Assembly (NCBI GenBank): GCA_049515555.1
Contig: JBEKTY010000090.1
Span: forward strand, 1 to 32,903
DNA: 32,903 nucleotides
Source: JBEKTY01 sp049515555
GTDB lineage: Bacteria; Planctomycetota; Planctomycetia; Pirellulales; Thermoguttaceae
Direction of reading: 5' to 3'
The first letter of the stretch is position 1, and each line of letters opens with the position of its first letter. Shown piece after piece: positions 7,804 to 15,999 of this stretch. Under the pieces are notes generated by a model. That model made no database searches, was not told the origin of the DNA, and worked only from the letters and a program-made list of their open reading frames with translations. Position numbers and translations under genes: made by a program.

Positions 7804-8715
7804 CTAATCCCTGTTCCCGGCTCCGTCGCCGGGCGCGAGCCGCTCCAGCAGATCTTCGCTTACGATGCCCACTTCGGCCAAGAGGCGGTTGGTGCGGTTG
7901 CGGACGACGTGGCAGAAGGCGATGGCGACGATGGCGATCCACAGACCGACGATCATGGCGACCAGGGCCGTGCCGACGCCGGCGGCCAATTCCGCAGGCC
8001 TGGGCATCATGTCCCGCTGGGCGATCAGGTCGAAGGTGGTGGCCATGCCGTCGACCACGCCCAGCAGGCCGAACAGGGGGGCGAGTTTGGCGATCAGGCC
8101 GACATAGCCGAGCCGCTGCTCCAATTTCAGACCTTCGTAGGCGCCGCTCTCTTCGAGGGCGGCGCGGGCGGCCTGGGGGCCGGCGGGCAGGCGGGCCAGC
8201 CCGGCCGCCAGCACGCGGCCCAACAGCGACGGGTCGCGTTGGATCCGCCGGCGGGCCTCCCGGTACTGCCGCTGCTCGACGTCGGCCTCGACGGCCCGGA
8301 CCAGTGCCGGCGGAAGGACGCTCTCCCGCCACACGCCCAAGGCATTCATAATCATCAGGGCCACGAGATTGACGGTAAGGAACAGGAAGATGACGGCGTA
8401 GCGGGGGCCCAGGTTTCGGCCGAGCCAGTGCAGGAGACTTTCGGGCGCTTCCGACGACTGGGCGGCCCGGTGCTCGGAATCCGGCCCACTGCCCGGCGCA
8501 GACGACGCGGAGAGGGGGGGACGCCCAGACGCGGAGACACCAGCACTCCCCGCATCGCTGCCAAGGGCGGCCACGAGCAACAGCCCCGGCAAAACGCCTA
8601 CTAGCGCCAGCAACAGCGAGGCGGCGAGGGCCCTGGCAGCCGGGCAACGCGGGGGGCCCCAACGTAACCCTTTCTCCGCATCAGCGTGTCTCCGCGTCCC
8701 CGCGTCGTTTGCCAT
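7804..8715 (-). CDS. ExbB/MotA/TolQ-like membrane protein with altered ion-pathway residues
   Basis: A 303-residue protein with an extra N-terminal hydrophobic segment (about 27-50, signal-like), then the three ExbB helices at about 105-127, 203-222 and 246-270. The family core is clear: LAPLFGLLGVVDGMATTF (211-228) and the last helix ALVAMIVGLWIAIVAIAF (250-267). In E. coli ExbB two threonines line the proton path, T148 in GLFGTVWG and T181 in ALLATAIG. The aligned residues here are V220 and M254, and the AIP proline of the last helix is lost. D222, next to V220, is a possible substitute. The gene follows the 349-residue TPR gene by 22 nt. The first 15 residues and part of the periplasmic loop (about 55-72) come from a CGCGGAGAC-type repeat. 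The stop codon lies in a GGGATTA heptamer tract (7797-7815). Confidence 0.85.
   Translation of the reverse strand: MANDAGTRRHADAEKGLRWGPPRCPAARALAASLLLALVGVLPGLLLVAALGSDAGSAGVSASGRPPLSASSAPGSGPDSEHRAAQSSEAPESLLHWLGRNLGPRYAVIFLFLTVNLVALMIMNALGVWRESVLPPALVRAVEADVEQRQYREARRRIQRDPSLLGRVLAAGLARLPAGPQAARAALEESGAYEGLKLEQRLGYVGLIAKLAPLFGLLGVVDGMATTFDLIAQRDMMPRPAELAAGVGTALVAMIVGLWIAIVAIAFCHVVRNRTNRLLAEVGIVSEDLLERLAPGDGAGNRD
8501..8541. repeat. CGCGGAGAC-type simple repeat inside the exbB-like gene
   Basis: The stretch contains GACGCGGAGA and GACGCGGAGACACC units. On the coding strand it appears as the complementary TCTCCGCGTC form and encodes GVSASGRPPLSASS in the loop after the first hydrophobic segment. 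It is in the opposite orientation to the copy at the gene's start (8672-8708), so the two bracket the first membrane segment. Confidence 0.6.
8672..8708. repeat. CGCGGAGAC-type repeat forming the exbB-like N-terminus
   Basis: On the minus strand it reads ACGCGGGGACGCGGAGACA and then CGCTGATGCGGAGAAA, encoding DAGTRRHADAEK directly after the start codon. The same peptide (TRRHADAE) begins the HtrA-like protein at 31281. Confidence 0.75.
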
Positions 8716-8737
8716 TTGCCACCCCGCTCGCTTCGGA

Positions 8738-9787
8738 CTACTTCAGGCCCTTGGCCCAACGGCTGCCGCCGTACTGTTCATGCAGGATTTGGCCGACCTC
8801 GCGGGCGCGGTCCGGCTTGTGCGTTTCGGTGAACAATTGCACCAGATTGGCCAGTGCTTCGGCGTGCGCCTCGGGGATCGAGGAGTATTGCAAATGGACG
8901 TGGAGGAAGGCCAACTCGGCTTCGATGGGCGGCCGGCCCGCCTTCCGCAGGGCGGTGCCCAAGGCATTGTAGGCCAGGGCGTGCAGCTCGACGTTGTCGG
9001 CGTCGGCCTTGGCGATGATGGCCTCGAGGTCCTTGATGGCCTGCTCGCTCTGGCCGGCGTCGGCCATGCAGCGGGCCTTGCCGACTTTGGCCGCCGCACG
9101 TTGCCCTTCGGCCAGGTCGCCGGGGGCGTCGCTGGCCATGGCCTCGTCGAAGGCCTTGCCGGCCTGGGCCGCTTTCCCCTGTGCCAACAGGGCCCGGCCC
9201 ATCGCCACCTGGGCCCGAATCTTGTAATCGGGCCAGGGCGCCTTGGCCAGCGTGGCATAATACGGCTCGGCCTTGTCGTACTCTCCGCCGGCCACCAGCA
9301 GGTTGCCTACCAGCTCGCAGGCCTGGAAGTGATGGTAGTTGTTGGGGTAGTCTTTGACGAACTTCAGCATCTGTTGGCGGGCCTCGCCCACGTCGCCGTT
9401 GCCGGCCAACCCCAACTGTGCGGCGCATAGGGCCCCGGAGTACGCGATCTCCTCGGCAATCTCGCGGCGGCTGGCCTCTTCGGCGGGCGCCTTTTCCAGG
9501 CTCTTCAGCGCCGCGGAATAGTCGCCCTCGAGGATCTTCTTCTGGGCATCCAGCAACGCCGCCGGCTCGCTCTCGAACACGATGCCCGCGATCTCGTTGA
9601 CCGGGATCTCCATCGGCGCGGCGGCCAGTCCGGTGGGCTGGATGTTGACCGCCAGGGCGCTGATGCCGGTGATGTGGCCGAAGACGGGTCGTTCCTTGCC
9701 GCTCATGCGGACCTGGTCGATGGCCGAGCCCGTCGAAGCGGCGGCCAGCCACACCACGGCCGCCAAAAGGGTCCCCTGCTTGGTCAT
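8738..9787 (-). CDS. Secreted TPR protein (349 aa)
   Basis: Starts with a typical signal peptide, MTKQGTLLAAVVWLAAASTGSA, cut near residue 22, so the protein should be periplasmic. Residues 30-75 form a small beta-rich region (GHITGISALAVNIQPTGL, IPVNEIAGIVFE), followed by helical TPR-like repeats to the end (for example GDYSAALKSLEK, GEYDKAEPYYATLAKA, GKAAQAGKAFDEAM, GQSEQAIKDLEAII). TPRs bind other proteins. The ATG at 9787 is supported by AGGAG about 9 nt upstream. It lies between the larger TPR gene (19 nt upstream) and exbB (22 nt downstream), which suggests that it is the periplasmic partner of the ExbB/ExbD pair. No catalytic motif is visible; the precise role is unknown. Confidence 0.8.
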   Translation of the reverse strand: MTKQGTLLAAVVWLAAASTGSAIDQVRMSGKERPVFGHITGISALAVNIQPTGLAAAPMEIPVNEIAGIVFESEPAALLDAQKKILEGDYSAALKSLEKAPAEEASRREIAEEIAYSGALCAAQLGLAGNGDVGEARQQMLKFVKDYPNNYHHFQACELVGNLLVAGGEYDKAEPYYATLAKAPWPDYKIRAQVAMGRALLAQGKAAQAGKAFDEAMASDAPGDLAEGQRAAAKVGKARCMADAGQSEQAIKDLEAIIAKADADNVELHALAYNALGTALRKAGRPPIEAELAFLHVHLQYSSIPEAHAEALANLVQLFTETHKPDRAREVGQILHEQYGGSRWAKGLK

Positions 9788-9806
9788 AGCGAGCGTTCTC
9801 CTGTTG

Positions 9807-12800
9807 TTAATTCTTGTCCGCCGGGGTTGGCCGGCCGGCCGGGGTCTGGTTGCCACGCTTCTGGATCCGCCGGAGCAGATCGTCGTATTGATCGTGCCAG
9901 GCGCTGCCGCCGGGCTTCGTGGAAAGCTGCTTCGCGTCGCGGAGCTCGCGCGCCGCGGCCTCCAGGAGCTCCGCCTGCCGCTGGCCGTCGGCCTGGGCCT
10001 GTGCTTGCTCGAAGCGGCACAACCCTAAATTATACCGGGCCTCGTAAAACGTGTCCTGGTACTTGGCCGAGGATTCCAGCCGGCGGCAAAGCTCCTGCCA
10101 GCCCCAGACTTCGGGATGTTCCGGGCTGCCCTCGACGGCGGACTGGTAGCATTCGGGTTTCTGCCGGGCCCAATCCTGGTAGGTATATGCCGCTTCGACC
10201 TGGGCGTCAACCAGGGCCTTGTGCTTGCGAAGGATGGGCGCCAGCAGGTCGAGGGCCTCGCGGCCTTCACCCAGGCGGCGGAGGCAGCGGGCCAGGCGGA
10301 TCGTGGCGGCCGTGACGGCCTCGGGCCGGGGCGTAAACGACCCGTCGGCCCGGCAGCGCTCCAGCAACCCCCGGTAGGCCGCGGCGGCCCGGCGATAATA
10401 CTTCCGCGCTTCCTCGGGCGGCGGCAGGCCCCACGCATCCAGCCCGGCGGCGATCCCCAGCCGCATCTCCGCCGCCGCGTCGAGGGCGAAGAAGCCGGAT
10501 CCCTCCCGCGGCCGCGCCGTTTGGGCGGCAAAGGCCTCGAAGGCCGCAACGAGCTTGGCCAACCGCTCGCTACGGCCCTGGCCGCGGAGCCGCCCGACCT
10601 GACACTCCAGCTCGCGGCCCAGGCGGATGTAAACCTGCACCAGACGCTGATTGGCATCCGGCTGGCCGCTCTGCTGGACGAGCTCTTCCATCGTCTGCAT
10701 GGCATGTTGGGCCTTCTCGATCTGCCGGCCGGCCACGTAGGCCGAGAGGGCCGCCTGGTACGTCTCCAGGGCGAAGTCATCCTCGTCGGCGACCGGGTCG
10801 CCCGCATCCACCAGGGTCTTGGCGCCGATTTTCGGGTCGGCCAGCCAGGCGAGGGCCTCCTCGGCCGAGCCGGCGCTTAAGCAGATCTGGGCCAGCGAGA
10901 GCACGGCGGCGGCCAGCAGGCTGGGCACCGGGCCGCCGGCCTCGACTGATTTCCGCATTCGCTCGACGCCCATCCGCAGTACCTGTTGCGCCTGGGCGGC
11001 CGTTTTTTCCAGTTCCGACTCGGGCGGCCGCTGCGCCTGCGGCAGTCGGGCAGCCCGCAAATAGGCGGCCGCAATCGCCTGCCCCAAAGTCAGCTCCGCC
11101 GCCCCGCGGCGGCTGGAACTAAGCGGAATCTGATCCAGATATTGCCGGGCGGCTGGCAACTGGCCGCCCCGCACGGCGGCCTGCAGGAGCACCAGTCGGG
11201 CCTCGTCGGCCTCGGGCTGGTCGCCCCAGCGCTTGGCGATCTCACGGGCCACGTCGACCAGTCGCTCGCCGGAGCGGCGCTCGTCGGCATCCGAGTCCGC
11301 GTCGCGGAACATGGCATCGTAAGCGGCCAAGGCGATCTTGGCGCCTTCCCGGGCGGCGGGGCTTTGGTCCGGCCGTCGGGCCAGCCGCTCGCCCAGCTTG
11401 GCCGCCTGCTGCAGATCGCCCGACTTGAATTGCAGATAGGCCGTGTAGTAGCAGACCGCGTCGAGGTCCGCGGCCGGCGCGCCTTTCCCGCCGAGCTCCA
11501 GCGCCAACCGGCAGTATTGCAGGGCCTCGTTGCGGGCGGCCTCGATGTCTAGCCGGTTGGCGCCCCCGTGGGCGACGGTGTGCAGTCCGGCCGCCTTCTG
11601 CTCGGCCTCGGCCAGGCGGTCCAGGGCCGCCCGGGCCAGGTCGCGGGCGTCGGCGAAGGTAGCCGGTTTGCGGGCCGAGCCCGGCGTGGCCAGGGCCGGG
11701 TCCAGCAGTCGCACCTTGGCCTTGGCTTGATAGGGCCCCGCCCCGTCGGCGACGACGGTGAAATACTTCCGCGCCAGTTCAGCATACTTCTGCCGCAGCT
11801 TGGCCTGTTCCGCCCCCGGGCCCAGGGCCGCGGCGTAGGCCAGCGCGGCCTCGCCGCCCAGGTAGCGGATGGCCAGGCCCTCTTCGCCCGGCGGCCCGGC
11901 CGCCGGCTCCTCCTCGATCCACTGCTCGGCGATGTCCACGGCTTCCTTGTACTTCTTGACGCCCGGCCACAGGGCGGTCTGGAGGGCCTCGACGGCCGCC
12001 TTGCTCTTCAGCGTGCGGAACTCGGCGGGCTGGTCGGGCAGGGCCAGGAGCTCCTCGAAGATGGAGAAGGCCCGCCGCGGCTCGCCCAGGTCTTGATAGC
12101 AGCGGCCCTGCCCCATCCGGGCGTAGAGCCCCGCCAGGCAGTCGCCGTATTTCTCGTATAGATCGCCGAAGCGCTTGGCCGCCTCGGCCAGGATCGTACG
12201 CTGGGCGTGGCTGCCCAGGGCCGTGGTCTGGGCGATCTCGTACAACAGCCAGCCGCCCGAAAGCCGGGCCTGCAACTGCTGGCGATTGGCCTGGTCGCGG
12301 GCCGCGCTCTTGCGGAGATCCTTGGGATCGACGAAGCCCAGCTTCTTGATCGTCTCCTCGGCCCGCCGCCGGGCGTCGACGAAGACCTCTTGGGCCTCTT
12401 GGAACGCCTGCCGGGCGGCCGCCCGGCGCTGCTTTCCCTCATCGGTGCCGGGACCCGCCCGGGCGGCCTCGTCCAGGTCGAGCCGCCCCTGCCGCACGAG
12501 CAGATCGGCCAATCGCTCGCGCCCCCGCGAGGCCAACGCATGCTGCGGATGCTCGGCCAGGAACGCCGTCAGCCGGGCCTTGGCAGCGGCCAGGCGTTTC
12601 TCGCAGTCGGCCGCGGCACGCAGCGATCGAAGACTGTCCAGCAGCGTCACCGCCTGTTCATAGTCGATCGTATCGCGGAATCCCGGCGGGACCAGCGGGC
12701 TGGTCCGCATCTCGTCCAGGTAAGCCAGGGCTTCGTCGAAGTATCCCCGCTGCCGAAGGCTTTCCAGGAACTGCCGGCTCGGCTCGGCGGCCTGGTCTGG

Positions 12801-12851
12801 CCCGGCGGCCGCCACCAGCAGGAGCAAAGCGAGGGCCAGAATCTTCGGCAT
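9807..12851 (-). CDS. Large secreted TPR protein (1014 aa)
   Basis: Begins MPKILALALLLLVAAAGPDQAAEP, a signal peptide cut near residue 21. The rest is almost wholly alpha-helical with many degenerate TPR units (such as GYFDEALAYLDEM, GEPRRAFSIFEELLALP, GDLQQAAKLGERLARRP, GEGREALDLLAPIL) and Ala/Arg/Glu-rich coiled stretches near 140-180. It probably forms a long superhelical scaffold in the periplasm. The start at 12851 is only 5 nt after the stop codon of the VWA gene, which argues for coupled translation. The frame stays open for 80 codons upstream inside the VWA gene but has no signal there. It has no recognised enzymatic domain. Confidence 0.8.
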   Translation of the reverse strand: MPKILALALLLLVAAAGPDQAAEPSRQFLESLRQRGYFDEALAYLDEMRTSPLVPPGFRDTIDYEQAVTLLDSLRSLRAAADCEKRLAAAKARLTAFLAEHPQHALASRGRERLADLLVRQGRLDLDEAARAGPGTDEGKQRRAAARQAFQEAQEVFVDARRRAEETIKKLGFVDPKDLRKSAARDQANRQQLQARLSGGWLLYEIAQTTALGSHAQRTILAEAAKRFGDLYEKYGDCLAGLYARMGQGRCYQDLGEPRRAFSIFEELLALPDQPAEFRTLKSKAAVEALQTALWPGVKKYKEAVDIAEQWIEEEPAAGPPGEEGLAIRYLGGEAALAYAAALGPGAEQAKLRQKYAELARKYFTVVADGAGPYQAKAKVRLLDPALATPGSARKPATFADARDLARAALDRLAEAEQKAAGLHTVAHGGANRLDIEAARNEALQYCRLALELGGKGAPAADLDAVCYYTAYLQFKSGDLQQAAKLGERLARRPDQSPAAREGAKIALAAYDAMFRDADSDADERRSGERLVDVAREIAKRWGDQPEADEARLVLLQAAVRGGQLPAARQYLDQIPLSSSRRGAAELTLGQAIAAAYLRAARLPQAQRPPESELEKTAAQAQQVLRMGVERMRKSVEAGGPVPSLLAAAVLSLAQICLSAGSAEEALAWLADPKIGAKTLVDAGDPVADEDDFALETYQAALSAYVAGRQIEKAQHAMQTMEELVQQSGQPDANQRLVQVYIRLGRELECQVGRLRGQGRSERLAKLVAAFEAFAAQTARPREGSGFFALDAAAEMRLGIAAGLDAWGLPPPEEARKYYRRAAAAYRGLLERCRADGSFTPRPEAVTAATIRLARCLRRLGEGREALDLLAPILRKHKALVDAQVEAAYTYQDWARQKPECYQSAVEGSPEHPEVWGWQELCRRLESSAKYQDTFYEARYNLGLCRFEQAQAQADGQRQAELLEAAARELRDAKQLSTKPGGSAWHDQYDDLLRRIQKRGNQTPAGRPTPADKN

Positions 12852-12856
12852 GCCGG

Positions 12857-15010
12857 CTACGGTTTCCACGCCCCTTGGACGTACGTCTTGGCCTTGATCG
12901 AATGCTGGATGAGGGCGACGAACTCGGCAAACGAAGGCCGCTGATACAAGCGGGAATCCACCTGCCCGCTCAGCTCCAACGTGTGCACCAAAGCCCGGGT
13001 CACGGAGCCCTGCGGGGTGCGGACCATGATGAACGGCGAGCGTCCCAAGGCCTCGGCCGTCTGGGCTACGACAGCGGCCTCTTGCAGGCACAAGGGCGAT
13101 TTAGAGAGCGAGGGGGCGAAATCCTTGCGCTCGATGCTGGCCGTCAGGCGCTCGAGGTCTGGCCCCGCCGGGGCCTGCTGCTCGCCGGGCCGCGACCAGC
13201 TCAGCTCGACGCTGGCCACCTCGTTGGGGCCCTTGCCGGCCAGGCGGACCTCGACCAGCGCCGTGGCCGACTGACCATCGTAAAGATCGGCCTGGAGCGG
13301 CCCGGGCATCATGCCGGCCCACTCCCGGGCCTCGTGCCCCAGCAGGCGGTACTCCAGCACGGTCTGCGGATTGAAAGTCACCCGCAGCCGGGCGTCGCGC
13401 GCGACCTGCTGCGAGCGGCCCGTCAGGATCTCACCGATCGCCCAGCGGACCTGCTCGGCGTTGGTCGCGCGGTGCAGGCTGCCCTGCCCGCTGCGGGCGA
13501 AGGCCGCCAGGTCCGCGCTGGCCTGCTTCTGCTGACCCATGTCGATCACGTGCAGCCGTGTGCCGTGACGGGCGGCTTCGGCCGCCTGGCGGGCGATCCG
13601 CCCGGCCCCCTCGGGGTCCAGTTCCAACAGCCCGTCGGTCAGCAGGATTACGCAGGCCGGCGGGCGGCCGGGGGCCGTCAGCTCCATCGCCAGCGAATAG
13701 GCGGCGCGGAGCCCGCCGCCCGCGTCGGTCGCGCCCTCGGCCGAGAGCGACCTGACGCCGGCGAGGAACTGCCCGATCTCCGCCGGGCCCACGTCCTGCA
13801 CCAGCACGTGCGCCGCCTGGTTGAAAGAGACTAGCGACACCCGATCCGCGCCGGCCAGCCGCCCGGCCAGGTCCGCCAGCGATCGGCGGACGCCATCGAT
13901 CCGGCTGCCCCAGCGCATGCTGGCCGAGGTATCCACCAGTAAGACGAGTTGCGCGTCGCTATGGCCCGCGTCGGGTACCTGCCGGGCCTGCACGCCGATC
14001 TGCAGCAGGCAGAAGCCGGCGCCGCTTAAGGGCGAGGGGCCGCCGGCCAGCGTCAGGCCCAATGCCTGCTGCGCCGGCCGCGGGTAGTCGTAGTCTACGG
14101 CGGCCAGGAACTCCTCGGTCCGCACCAGGTCCGGCGGCGGCCGCCAGCCCTCTTCCACGTAACGCCGCGCCAACTCGTAACTCGCCGCGTCGATGCCCAG
14201 CGGCACCAGGCAGGTTTGCAATCTCGGATGCGCAGCCGGCGAGACGAAGGGGTGGAACCCCTTGACCTTCAGGAACGGGTAGTTGGAGCCCGGCACCACC
14301 GGCCACTCGATGCCGCGGGGCACCAGGTCGGCCGCCGGCCGGGGCAGCTCCTTCAGCTCGTCGAACGAGTTCAATCGCGGGGAGCCCAGGATGTTGTTGG
14401 GGGGCAGCAGCGGGTCGGCGCCCGGCGGCAAGTTCAGGCCGCCGCCCAGCGCGGTGGCCGGCCCGGGGCCCTGGTCCAACCGGGCCAGGCCCACCTCCGC
14501 CGCCGCGGCCAAGGGCATCGGCGCCGATGGAACCTCGGCCGGCTGCCCGGCCCACGAGCGCTCCAGCGGCAAGAGCTGCTGCTCTTCCAGCGGCGGAACA
14601 TCCGGGACCTTGACCATCTCGGGGCCCTCGGCAAACGGCCAGTGCCCCGTGGCCATCATCAGGATCGCCGCGCTCGAGGAGAAAATCGCCAACGCGGCCA
14701 GCAAGGAAGCCGCCACCGCCAGGCGGCCGCTGGAGGCGAAACGCTCCCGCCGCTTGGCCCGCCGTCGCCAGGCGGCCGCCAGCCGGTCTGGCACGGGCAC
14801 GCTGCGCAGGGCTTCGTCCACGCCCGCGTCATCGGCCAGCGGAACCCGCTTCAGCCGGCCCAGCAGCTTCGGCGGGAGCGGCACCTCGCGCAGCACCGCG
14901 TCCAGGCCGTCGTCCTCGGTCCAGACAACCGCGCGCAACCGCTCCGTCAAGCCTTCCGGCAGCGGCACGGCCCGCAGTTGGAGATCGAGTTTAGCGTCGG
15001 CAATCGACAT
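12857..15010 (-). CDS. YfbK-like VWA-domain membrane protein with triple N-terminal motif
   Basis: A 717-residue protein. Residues 8-85 hold three copies of a motif of the form L-x-x-x-L-R-x-V-P-(L/V)-P-x-x-L (LDLQLRAVPLPEGL, LDAVLREVPLPPKL, VDEALRSVPVPDRL) on the cytoplasmic side, followed by a basic patch (RRRAKRRER) and one transmembrane helix (about 97-120). Outside the membrane, residues 290-345 match the YfbK-type region (VRTEEFLAAVDYDYPRP). The VWA domain at about 353-530 has a complete metal site: D360-x-S362-x-S364, T428 and D459 in LLTDG. It probably binds a partner through that metal. The gene starts 8 nt after the sigma factor gene, so a role in controlling the sigma factor is likely but not shown. 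The ATG at 15010 is used; the Shine-Dalgarno is weak. Confidence 0.88.
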   Translation of the reverse strand: MSIADAKLDLQLRAVPLPEGLTERLRAVVWTEDDGLDAVLREVPLPPKLLGRLKRVPLADDAGVDEALRSVPVPDRLAAAWRRRAKRRERFASSGRLAVAASLLAALAIFSSSAAILMMATGHWPFAEGPEMVKVPDVPPLEEQQLLPLERSWAGQPAEVPSAPMPLAAAAEVGLARLDQGPGPATALGGGLNLPPGADPLLPPNNILGSPRLNSFDELKELPRPAADLVPRGIEWPVVPGSNYPFLKVKGFHPFVSPAAHPRLQTCLVPLGIDAASYELARRYVEEGWRPPPDLVRTEEFLAAVDYDYPRPAQQALGLTLAGGPSPLSGAGFCLLQIGVQARQVPDAGHSDAQLVLLVDTSASMRWGSRIDGVRRSLADLAGRLAGADRVSLVSFNQAAHVLVQDVGPAEIGQFLAGVRSLSAEGATDAGGGLRAAYSLAMELTAPGRPPACVILLTDGLLELDPEGAGRIARQAAEAARHGTRLHVIDMGQQKQASADLAAFARSGQGSLHRATNAEQVRWAIGEILTGRSQQVARDARLRVTFNPQTVLEYRLLGHEAREWAGMMPGPLQADLYDGQSATALVEVRLAGKGPNEVASVELSWSRPGEQQAPAGPDLERLTASIERKDFAPSLSKSPLCLQEAAVVAQTAEALGRSPFIMVRTPQGSVTRALVHTLELSGQVDSRLYQRPSFAEFVALIQHSIKAKTYVQGAWKP

Positions 15011-15018
15011 GTTCGCAC

Positions 15019-15708
15019 TCAGCGGTCGGATACTTCTTGAGTCCCGGTGGCGGTTGGTTTGGTTTTTATCGATTGATGGTTCACGTTAGCCGATGGCTGG
15101 GTTCCTATGGCCTGATGGTCCACGCTAGCCGATGGCTGAATTTCGCTGGACTGGTGGTTCCCGTCGGGGGTTATCTTGGCCTCGTGGTTATCGCAGTTTC
15201 GCATGGGCGGGACGCCATTGGCGGCGATCAACAGGTCGCGCAAACGTTTTCGGGCTCGACTCACGCGCGACAACACGGTTCCCAGCGGCACGTCCAACAA
15301 CTCGGCGGCCTCCTGGTGGGTCAACTCGGCGACGACCACCAGGAGCAGCGTCTCGCGCAGGTCCGGGGGCAAGCGTCCCAGGGCCCGCTGAATTTCATCG
15401 GTGAATTCATCCCTGGAGGGATCATTGGCGGGACGTTCCACGTCCAGGTTGTGTTCGCCTCCGGTGACGGTGGGGGGCCGGGGCCGCCGCCAGTGATCGG
15501 CCACGCGGCGCCGCAAGATCGCGGCCAGCCATGCCCGATATCCCCCCTCCGGCCGGTACAGTTCCCGGCTCTTCCAGGCCGACCGGAATGCCTCCTGCAC
15601 CAGGTCCTCCGCCTCGTGGCGGTCGCCGACCAACCGATAAGCCAGCCGGTAAAGGGCTGGTCCGGAATCGGAGACCATGCCGTCGAATTCGGCCAGCGAT
15701 AACGCCAA
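15019..15708 (-). CDS. ECF-type RNA polymerase sigma factor with repeated tail
   Basis: A 229-residue sigma-70 family protein. Region 2 is clear at about 14-80 (LYRLAYRLVGDRHEAEDLVQEAF, then YRAWLAAILRRRVADHWRR). Region 4 is at about 110-165 (ALGRLPPDLRETLLLVVVAELTHQEAAELLDVPLGTVLSRVSRARKRL, given here as QEAAELLDVPLGTVLSRVSR). The last ~60 residues are an unusual hydrophilic tail made of three 13-residue repeats plus a partial fourth. The start is taken as TTG at 15708 because GGGGAG lies 6 nt upstream; an ATG ten codons in is possible but would trim the region 2 lead-in. It is the first gene of the operon, so it may drive its own transcription. No classical zinc-binding anti-sigma gene follows; the VWA membrane gene sits in that position. 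Confidence 0.92.
   Translation of the reverse strand: MALSLAEFDGMVSDSGPALYRLAYRLVGDRHEAEDLVQEAFRSAWKSRELYRPEGGYRAWLAAILRRRVADHWRRPRPPTVTGGEHNLDVERPANDPSRDEFTDEIQRALGRLPPDLRETLLLVVVAELTHQEAAELLDVPLGTVLSRVSRARKRLRDLLIAANGVPPMRNCDNHEAKITPDGNHQSSEIQPSASVDHQAIGTQPSANVNHQSIKTKPTATGTQEVSDR
15043..15159. repeat. Three 39-bp tandem repeats encoding the sigma-factor tail
   Basis: Units at 15121-15159, 15082-15120 and 15043-15081 (in coding order) encode NHQSSEIQPSASV, DHQAIGTQPSANV and NHQSIKTKPTATG. The first two are very similar in DNA, the third has diverged. An upstream fragment (NHEAKITPDG) looks like a decayed fourth unit. Each unit is 13 codons, so copy-number change keeps the frame. Confidence 0.9.
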
Positions 15709-15999
15709 GGTCGTCTCCCCTTCGCCAGAAGGCGCCTACGGCGCCACGCCTCCCCAGGTGTGGAACTCCGGCCTGATGGTTATTCGTCCGGCAGCGGGAC
15801 AACTATTCCCCACCGCCACCCGGACCCAGGAGGCCAACTAACCTATTATCCTCGATTTTCGGTTGCTTATCCACCTACCTATCCGGCGGGCGGGTAGGGG
15901 CCGAGCTCGCTTGCTTGTGAGGTCGTGGCCCGGGGGGTACAATTCGGGTGGATCGATTCCGGGCCACGCCACTTCCGAAAGGTTATCTTTTAGGTAAAG
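15709..15999. other. Divergent control region between sigma factor and membrane-protein genes
   Basis: The 291-bp gap must hold promoters for both directions. Toward the plus strand a sigma-70-like promoter is visible (15915-15943). Toward the sigma gene I see the minus-strand sequence GGGAATAGTTGTCCC at about 15796-15810, an imperfect palindrome which might be an ECF-type site, but no consensus is known to me. An inverted pair around CCTACC/GGGTAGG lies near 15870-15898. Confidence 0.4.
15915..15943 (+). promoter_or_regulatory. Candidate sigma-70 promoter for the membrane protein-mdh unit
   Basis: TTGTGA (15915-15920) and TACAAT (15938-15943) are 17 nt apart, with four and five consensus matches. 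Transcription would start near 15950, leaving a leader of about 50 nt. Confidence 0.45.

Noticed and set aside
12852..13091. Eighty-codon N-terminal extension of the large TPR protein
   Set aside because: It lies wholly inside the VWA gene, and a signal peptide begins at the ATG 12851, five nt after the VWA stop.
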